DNA from: a virus
Virus record (IMG/VR): IMGVR_UViG_3300034167_000202
Coordinates: 1-34,464 of that record
Length of the DNA: 34,464 nucleotides
Reading direction: 5' to 3' (one strand)
Within the stretch, counting starts at the first letter, position 1. Each line of letters starts with the position of its first letter. This document shows, one piece after another, positions 30,158-34,464 of the stretch. Made by a program: the position numbers and the translations under genes. The notes beneath the pieces are model-generated. The model saw only the letters and a list, made by a program, of their open reading frames with translations. It was not told the origin of the DNA and searched no databases.

Positions 30158-30323
30158 GAAAGGTATCTGCGTGTACTTACACAAAGACCTGTGGAACGAG
30201 ATTGACGAGAAACGTGGGGAGAATAGCCGCAACATATTCCTAAGCGAAGCTATCCAGTTCTCAATGAAGTTTTACATTCCTGAATCTAAAGTAAAATTGA
30301 CAGAACAAACGTCGACAAAATAG
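30138..30323 (+). CDS. Ribbon-helix-helix DNA-binding protein
   Basis: A 61-aa basic protein (an ATG two codons earlier is also possible). Residues 8-40 have the ribbon-helix-helix form: a short beta strand (ICVYLHKDLWN), then IDEKRGENSRNIFLSEAIQF with the helix and conserved Ser-Arg/Asn pair. Such dimers bind short operators and could be a late or early-gene repressor, perhaps acting on phased repeats like those at 22497-22552 (inference). Last gene of the rightward arm; its 3' end overlaps the convergent spanin-like gene by 38 bases. Confidence 0.65.
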   Translation: MAQSKTKKGICVYLHKDLWNEIDEKRGENSRNIFLSEAIQFSMKFYIPESKVKLTEQTSTK

Positions 30324-30861
30324 CGACGGTTGACGTAACGACTAAAGCGTGGTTTCTGCGCTTTTTTTGTTTCTCTAATTTCTTTTTATCAGCAGCAAGA
30401 TTGTTAATTTCCTCTTGCAAGACATCTTCTTTCTGTTCATAAGCCTCAACGACTTCTTGTAAGTTGTCAATCTTTTGTTCTTCGATGTTAATTTGTTTCT
30501 TCAGGTTGTTAATTACCAATGAATCGGAAGCAATAACGCTATCGCAACTGTTCACCAAACGGATAACATCAACAATAGTAATAGTATCTCGAATAATAAC
30601 AGAAGAAACAGTTCTTTTATAGGTGGTTTTGGCTGTAAGTTGAGCATCTTCATACGTTCGAAGTTGTTTGTAAAGTTCAATCTGTTCTGTAAGTAGTCGG
30701 TCGTATTCGCCAGCGTTGTAGTTTATGATGCTATCTTGTGTTTGTACGTTTTCTTGTACGTTTTTTTTACGCGTACAACCCCACCAATTCCAACACAACA
30801 CCAACCAAAGCAACGATGTTCCAATAAATAGCAGCAACGCTGCGAGTATATTCCTTTTCAT
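30286..30861 (-). CDS. Spanin-like lysis protein (candidate u-spanin)
   Basis: A 191-aa protein with a membrane-type segment at each end. Residues 4-22 (NILAALLLFIGTSLLWLVL) lead to Cys23 and Cys29, and residues 169-191 are a second helix (ALVVTSTVAILSTFVLSILL). Between them is a long coiled coil (about 105-165). An N-terminal lipid-attached Cys with a C-terminal inner-membrane helix and a periplasmic coil is the layout of unimolecular spanins such as T1 gp11, which fuse inner and outer membranes after endolysin action. The lipobox is imperfect, so a two-helix inner-membrane protein is an alternative. It is the last gene of the lysis cassette, overlapping the phosphoesterase gene by ATGA. Confidence 0.5.
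   Translation of the reverse strand: MKRNILAALLLFIGTSLLWLVLCWNWWGCTRKKNVQENVQTQDSIINYNAGEYDRLLTEQIELYKQLRTYEDAQLTAKTTYKRTVSSVIIRDTITIVDVIRLVNSCDSVIASDSLVINNLKKQINIEEQKIDNLQEVVEAYEQKEDVLQEEINNLAADKKKLEKQKKRRNHALVVTSTVAILSTFVLSILL
30344..30368 (+). terminator. Intrinsic terminator of the rightward arm
   Basis: Stem aaagcg (30344-30349) with cgcttt (30359-30364), nine-base loop, followed by T to 30368. It lies 20 bases beyond the ribbon-helix-helix stop, inside the 3' coding part of the convergent spanin-like gene, so protein and terminator constrain the same bases. Confidence 0.7.
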
Positions 30862-31859
30862 AATATTTGACCTTCGTGTATTCTTAAATTCTTGACGCTG
30901 TAACTTCCGTTTGTTGCTTTCTCAACGATAGCGAAGCCGTGATTATACTTCGAATAAGGATTGTAGTCAGGAGATAATTCACTTAAGCAACCAACACCCC
31001 AACAAGTAATGAACTTGCCGTTAGCGTCCCTCTCGTTGTGTTCTGCTGTCTGGTGATGATGTCCGCAAAGCGCGGACACCTTAGTTTTCATAAACAACCC
31101 ACGCGCTACGTTAACCGAAGGAAGGAATTGCTTACCAAACTCGTGTCCGTGAAAGATTGAAAGTTTACCGATATTCAATTTGCTCTTGCCGTCAATCCAA
31201 GTGATGTTATGCTTGTCTAAATGACAAAGCGAAGCAAAATCAAACGCATCAATGTCGAACAACTCAGGCGCTTTTACTCTCATGTAACGCCAATACCTTT
31301 CTTCGTGGTTGCCTTCTTTGTAGTAGATGTGAGCGGTTGGAAATTGTGTACGCAGCGTGTCCACAAACTGACGCATTGCGTAGAGTTCGTCTTTGAATTT
31401 TCTCTTACGTGGATCTTTGACGAAGTCGCTAATCATGTGACAATCTAACGCGTCACCGTTTAATATCACAGCGTCGCACCCTTGACGAACACCTTCGTTA
31501 ATTGCAACGGTCAACGCTTCGTTGTCCTGATAAGGAATGTGAACGTCGCAGAGAATTAAGAACTTCGTTCCCTTCACCTCAACGTGTCTGCGCTTCTTTG
31601 CGTAAGACTTCGGTAGTGCAAATGGGTTGAGTGGTCGTGGTTTTGCTTCAAACAAAGACTTGTCCGTTGTTCTCTTTCTTTCAAGGTTACCATGCTTACC
31701 ACGAATAGTACGAATAAAGTCACGTGCGTGTTCTTCTGTTGTGTAAACTTCGGGATATTCTGCAAACAATTTCTTCGCAAGAGTGAGCGAAGGAGCGTCT
31801 TTGAATTTGGAACAAACTTCCTCAGCTATTAATCTCGCTGGTGTTTTCGGTGTTGCCAT
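30858..31859 (-). CDS. Calcineurin-like metallophosphoesterase inside the lysis cassette
   Basis: A 333-aa protein from ATG 31859 (an upstream TTG at 31886 is less likely). All motifs of the family are visible: CDVHIPY with Asp105 and His107, LNGDALD (133-139), EGNHEERYW (182-190), FHGHEFG (236-242) and CGHHHQ (265-270), which bind two metals to hydrolyse a phosphoester. The N-terminal ~90 residues form an extra helical domain (AEEVCSKFKDAPSLTLAKKL), perhaps for DNA or partner binding. Relatives in phages include DNA-handling phosphoesterases. It overlaps the holin 3' end by 38 bases, so it is co-expressed with late lysis genes, an unusual place. Confidence 0.85.
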   Translation of the reverse strand: MATPKTPARLIAEEVCSKFKDAPSLTLAKKLFAEYPEVYTTEEHARDFIRTIRGKHGNLERKRTTDKSLFEAKPRPLNPFALPKSYAKKRRHVEVKGTKFLILCDVHIPYQDNEALTVAINEGVRQGCDAVILNGDALDCHMISDFVKDPRKRKFKDELYAMRQFVDTLRTQFPTAHIYYKEGNHEERYWRYMRVKAPELFDIDAFDFASLCHLDKHNITWIDGKSKLNIGKLSIFHGHEFGKQFLPSVNVARGLFMKTKVSALCGHHHQTAEHNERDANGKFITCWGVGCLSELSPDYNPYSKYNHGFAIVEKATNGSYSVKNLRIHEGQIL

Positions 31860-32088
31860 TCTTTGCTTGTTTTGTGAATCTCTCAATTACAGTACCACCA
31901 AACAAACCGCCACTTAAAATTGCGAGCGTATCGAACATCGCAATAGGAATAATGTAGGTCGTAAAAGTTGCAACATAACTAAAAGCAATTAGGTTAATTA
32001 CGACAAATATAGCAATAATTCGTTTACTTGAAACTTTTGTTGAACTCGTGACCATTTCCGTCAACCACGTCTTCAACTTTTCTTTCAT
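31822..32088 (-). CDS. Holin-like membrane protein, complete right copy
   Basis: An 88-aa protein: polar, charged start (MKEKLKTWLTEMVTSSTK), two hydrophobic helices (about residues 24-47 and 50-70), and a polar tail (KNGNTENTSEINS). The layout is that of a class II holin. It is coupled by ATGA to the 82-aa gene before it. The left copy (1-204) differs in its first ~15 residues and is four codons shorter there, while the membrane part is nearly unchanged, so variation is concentrated in the cytoplasmic or timing-related end. Confidence 0.75.
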   Translation of the reverse strand: MKEKLKTWLTEMVTSSTKVSSKRIIAIFVVINLIAFSYVATFTTYIIPIAMFDTLAILSGGLFGGTVIERFTKQAKNGNTENTSEINS

Positions 32089-32333
32089 ATTAATTTCAAA
32101 ATCAATTGAACAATTAAGCCACCAACCACACCAGCAGCAGTTGCAATACCACTAAAACGAGCGACCTGCAACCTTTGGTTTTGAATATACTTGTCGTGCT
32201 TTTGAACCTTGCTAACAAGACCTTCAATCTTCATTTCGTCATCACCGATAAGAACGTGATAGATGCGGTCTATCTTCTTATTCATATTCTGCAATTCCTC
32301 GTGTATCAAAGCAATCTCGTTTTCGGTGTTCAT
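32085..32333 (-). CDS. Small tail-anchored membrane protein of the lysis cassette, right copy
   Basis: Counterpart of 201-449, with 82 aa and only two or three conservative changes in the C-terminal anchor (VQLILKLI). Same ATGA couplings with endolysin and holin. Possible holin partner; family not recognised. Confidence 0.75.
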   Translation of the reverse strand: MNTENEIALIHEELQNMNKKIDRIYHVLIGDDEMKIEGLVSKVQKHDKYIQNQRLQVARFSGIATAAGVVGGLIVQLILKLI

Positions 32334-32776
32334 GACTTAAAGTATAGTTGTATTTCTGCCTCTCTGCGTGTAACCAAACCCTTTAACACTTTACCGCCGC
32401 CCTTGTTCCACAAACGGAATGAATCAGCAATCGTTGCGTCGTTAGGATTGACGTTTAATTTCTTGAATACAGAAGAACGTTTGAAGCCACCTGTACCGAT
32501 GTTGTACGCAAGTGAAACACACGCGCTAAATTGATTCTCGTTGAGTGGTTTCAAAATAAAGGGAGTGATTGAAACTGCGAACTGGTCAATGATAAACTTC
32601 GCCAACTCGTCAGCACGTTGCTGCGTTATAACGTCGCCTTCTTTCACCTTGTCGCCATTCTCGTAGAAAGTATTTCCGAAGCCAATAGTCCATACGTTAG
32701 CAGGACACTTATACGCTTTCAATCTACAACCTTCAAAACGCTTTATTAGAGCGTATCCTTCTGCGTTAACTTTCAT
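32330..32776 (-). CDS. Endolysin, phage-type lysozyme (GH24), right copy
   Basis: Encodes the same 148-aa protein as 446-892, with Glu15, Cys24 and Thr30 kept, although several third-codon bases differ between the copies. Identical protein from different DNA is what strain divergence under selection produces. Confidence 0.93.
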   Translation of the reverse strand: MKVNAEGYALIKRFEGCRLKAYKCPANVWTIGFGNTFYENGDKVKEGDVITQQRADELAKFIIDQFAVSITPFILKPLNENQFSACVSLAYNIGTGGFKRSSVFKKLNVNPNDATIADSFRLWNKGGGKVLKGLVTRREAEIQLYFKS

Positions 32777-32882
32777 TTACCAATCTTTTTATTTGTTTCT
32801 CTTTTCGAATTAAATACTTACGGAATTTCTCCTCGTAAATCTTTTGCTTAACCATGTCCTTTTTGCGTCCCCTTGTAGCCAT
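32766..32882 (-). CDS. Small basic protein, right copy
   Basis: Counterpart of 882-998, encoding the same 38 residues (MATRGRKKDM start) with silent differences. Overlaps the endolysin start by 11 bases. Function unknown. Confidence 0.6.
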   Translation of the reverse strand: MATRGRKKDMVKQKIYEEKFRKYLIRKEKQIKRLVNES

Positions 32883-32897
32883 GTGTTTTGTTATTCG

Positions 32898-33470
32898 TTA
32901 TCTAAACCATCCTAATCCTGGTCTTCTATATTCGTATGGACTTCTATCACGTCCAGAACTAATCTCAAAAGCGTTCGAAGGATATACATTTGTTTGTGAC
33001 CAAATTTGGTTTGTTGTGTTTGTCATGTACTCGGGAAAGTCACTTGAGTTATGACACAAAAAGTCAACCATACGTTGCGTGTAGAACATAGCTTGTTGAC
33101 GCGCTTGGTCACGATAGTTTTGCAAGTCTGTTTGTGAGATAGGTTGAGTGTCTTCGCTTGTTCTAATAACAAGACTTCCGTTGTCCGTTTTAACGTACAA
33201 ATGCGGTAATACTTCGTACATCGTCCACCACATTATCATGCGACGCAAGTAATTGTCAAGAAGGGTTGCGTATGCGCCTGTAATATCGTCGTTAACAACG
33301 TCTTCTTTGATGCGGTTGTACAAATCAGTACCCAAATACAACTGTGCATACTTGTCCTGCGACAAATAGATAGCAGGATATAGAAGCAAGGGATCAACCG
33401 AGCCGTTTATCCAAGTATATTTCTTGATATAATTTTCGTCAATGAGTAGAACTTCGGGTTGTAGTGCCAT
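32898..33470 (-). CDS. Head completion / head-tail connector protein (DUF6712-like), right copy
   Basis: Counterpart of 1014-1586 with 190 aa. Substitutions are few (for example MVDFLCHNSSDF against MVDYLCHNSADF, and RDRSP against RDRQP). It starts five bases after the variant portal stop. It works with either portal version if both strains are viable, which suggests it does not contact the variable portal domain closely. Confidence 0.7.
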   Translation of the reverse strand: MALQPEVLLIDENYIKKYTWINGSVDPLLLYPAIYLSQDKYAQLYLGTDLYNRIKEDVVNDDITGAYATLLDNYLRRMIMWWTMYEVLPHLYVKTDNGSLVIRTSEDTQPISQTDLQNYRDQARQQAMFYTQRMVDFLCHNSSDFPEYMTNTTNQIWSQTNVYPSNAFEISSGRDRSPYEYRRPGLGWFR

Positions 33471-33475
33471 AATGT

Positions 33476-34442
33476 TTATTTATATTTTAATGATGCTCTG
33501 TTCGGCATATCGTTAGGACGTACCGCTTCTTCGCCTTTTGGAAATAGTTCGTTTGCAATTGCACCTGTTACAACTTTGTCATTTTTTAATCCGTCGTTTG
33601 GAAGGAAGCGACCACCCTCTCTTTTGCGTACAAATACTTTTCTGAACCAAGCGTGGCGGCAGTAGACTCCGCCCTTAAAAATGAACAAATTATATGAACT
33701 TTGCCCTTGTGGCGCGAACTCTCCGTTTACACCTGCGTCGCTCATGTCCTGAATGTCTTCGTAACGAAACAACGCACCCATTTTTGAAAGTGCAACCATT
33801 TCTTGGCAAAAGTCACGCGTTACAATTTCTCCGTCTTTATATGTAAAGTTCTTTGAATAGTAGTAACGTACTTTGTAAAGTCCTGTGTCTAACGTATCTC
33901 TTTGGTCGGGGTTTGAATAACCGCGAACGCTCATAAACTCTGTGCGATAATTTTCTTCGCCTTCTGGATTAGTTACTTCTTCGTCAGAAATCAACTCCCA
34001 TTGTTCTTCGTCGATGTATTCAGCCTTTTCGCGTAGATGTTGAAGCCACGCTTCACTTTGCTCTTTGCTTATCTTATTCTCAGCAGCAACTACTTTTTTT
34101 TTTAATTCAGCAGTTTGAACCGTTGGTTGAACAACAACTACTTCGTCGAATACGCTGTTGATTGTGATAGTTAAATCACTTCCAAGAATAGGCGCGAATG
34201 TGTTTGTGATGATTCTTTGGTATGGCTTGATTACTTGGTTGTTGAATATCTCCATACCAACAAGCATTTCATCCTTATTCGAACCAAATCCTGTTGTATC
34301 TCTAATTCCGTGAATCAATGGCGACACAACGCGGTGTCCTACCATAATTTGCTTCGCTGTTTCTTCCGATAAAAACTGATATTGTTTGTCAGCGTCTGAA
34401 AGTGGAAACGATTCAATCGAAGGAGCGCGTGTAGGATCTTCG
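33476..34442 (-). CDS. Portal protein, variant copy, truncated at the N-terminal side by the fold-back
   Basis: Only the C-terminal ~320 codons are present. The frame continues past the internal ATG at 34345 (MVGHRVVSPL) up to 34442, where natural homology to the left copy ends; beyond is fold-back sequence. Until the A10 run (34094-34103) it is nearly the same as the left copy. After AAEN it diverges (KISKEQSEAW against DFSDEQGRLW), keeping key parts such as FCQEM, FRYEDIQDMSDAG, GEFAP, a KGGVYCRHAWFRK motif, LPNDGL and a final SLKYK. The conserved Cys/His/Trp positions indicate a real, selected domain. Confidence 0.8.
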
Positions 34443-34464
34443 ATTGAATCGTTTCCACTTTCAG
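34396..34464. repeat. Fold-back inverted repeat at the right end
   Basis: A perfect 27-bp inverted repeat: 34396-34422 pairs with 34438-34464, with a 15-base loop. In the left copy the sequence past the equivalent of 34442 continues differently (gttaaacg), so the right arm is not part of the natural gene. The five-base match cgaag/cttcg at the stem tip is native, as expected for snap-back priming or an assembly turn. Confidence 0.85.

Larger units (their letters stand above)
31873..34442. repeat. Right copy of the end-to-end duplicated block
   Basis: Counterpart of 1-2541. Shared sequence ends exactly at 34442, where the fold-back begins. Differences are scattered and often silent in the lysis and head completion genes, but the portal C-terminal region (about 33476-34075) is replaced by a divergent, longer version (five extra codons), after which near-identity returns. 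Confidence 0.85.

Noticed and set aside
31873-34442. True gene duplication of lysis and portal genes
   Set aside because: Full parallel order, silent differences and window-edge positions fit a wrap-around into a sibling strain better.
1-34464. Prophage or integrated element
   Set aside because: No integrase, attachment site pair, lysogeny repressor or flanking host genes were seen.
1-34464. CRISPR array, insertion sequence or rRNA gene
   Set aside because: No regularly spaced repeats with spacers, no transposase-like protein and no rRNA-like sequence were found on either strand.

Overview
This window is almost the whole genome of a tailed, long non-contractile-tailed (siphovirus-like) phage of a Bacteroidota host, probably a Flavobacteriia-like bacterium from an environmental sample. 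The host call rests on four features: promoter-like sites of the Bacteroidetes type (TTG, 19-21 bases, TATATTTG); A-rich leaders (such as aaacaaaATG) instead of Shine-Dalgarno sequences; protein families typical of Bacteroidetes phages (MACELSTG-type tail tube protein, XkdF-like protease, KGQSGNPKG-type small terminase); and a lysis cassette with a candidate spanin, which implies a Gram-negative envelope. No integrase, excisionase or recognisable lysogeny repressor is present, so a strictly lytic life is likely.

Layout. Two transcription arms diverge from about 22.96-23.06 kb. The rightward arm (23.06-30.32 kb) holds small early genes, an SSB-like protein with an acidic tail, a stand-alone DnaA domain-IV protein, a zinc-ribbon protein, two putative replication proteins, an AT-rich PP-loop (PAPS-reductase-like) enzyme, the large terminase and a ribbon-helix-helix protein. 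It ends at a strong terminator. The leftward arm (22.95 kb down to 1, continuing from 34.4 down to 30.29 kb) begins with a VRR-NUC nuclease, a sigma-like factor and a Cys-rich protein. It then crosses a 350-base structured non-coding region with its own promoter and runs through small terminase, tail assembly chaperone (with a -1 frameshift), receptor-binding fibres and lectin, distal tail proteins, tape measure, protease, scaffold, major capsid, tail tube, portal, head completion protein, endolysin, holins, metallophosphoesterase and spanin-like protein.

The two ends of the window carry the same block (endolysin, holin, head completion, portal): 1-2541 matches 31873-34442. The copies are not identical. 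Most differences are scattered and often silent, there is a 12-base indel in the holin, and the portal C-terminal region is strongly divergent. The simplest reading is a circular or circularly permuted genome of about 31.87 kb whose assembly wrapped round into a second, closely related strain. The right end then folds back on itself in a 27-bp inverted repeat, which looks like a snap-back artefact.

How it works together: early promoters would launch the replication arm, where SSB and the DnaA-like protein probably recruit host replication enzymes, as no phage polymerase or helicase is visible. The sigma-like factor would then switch RNA polymerase to the leftward late arm, which builds procapsid and tail and finally expresses the lysis set. 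The least explained parts are the structured RNA region at 21.2-21.57 kb, the 21-bp-phased repeats before the sigma gene, the PP-loop enzyme and the variable portal C-terminus.
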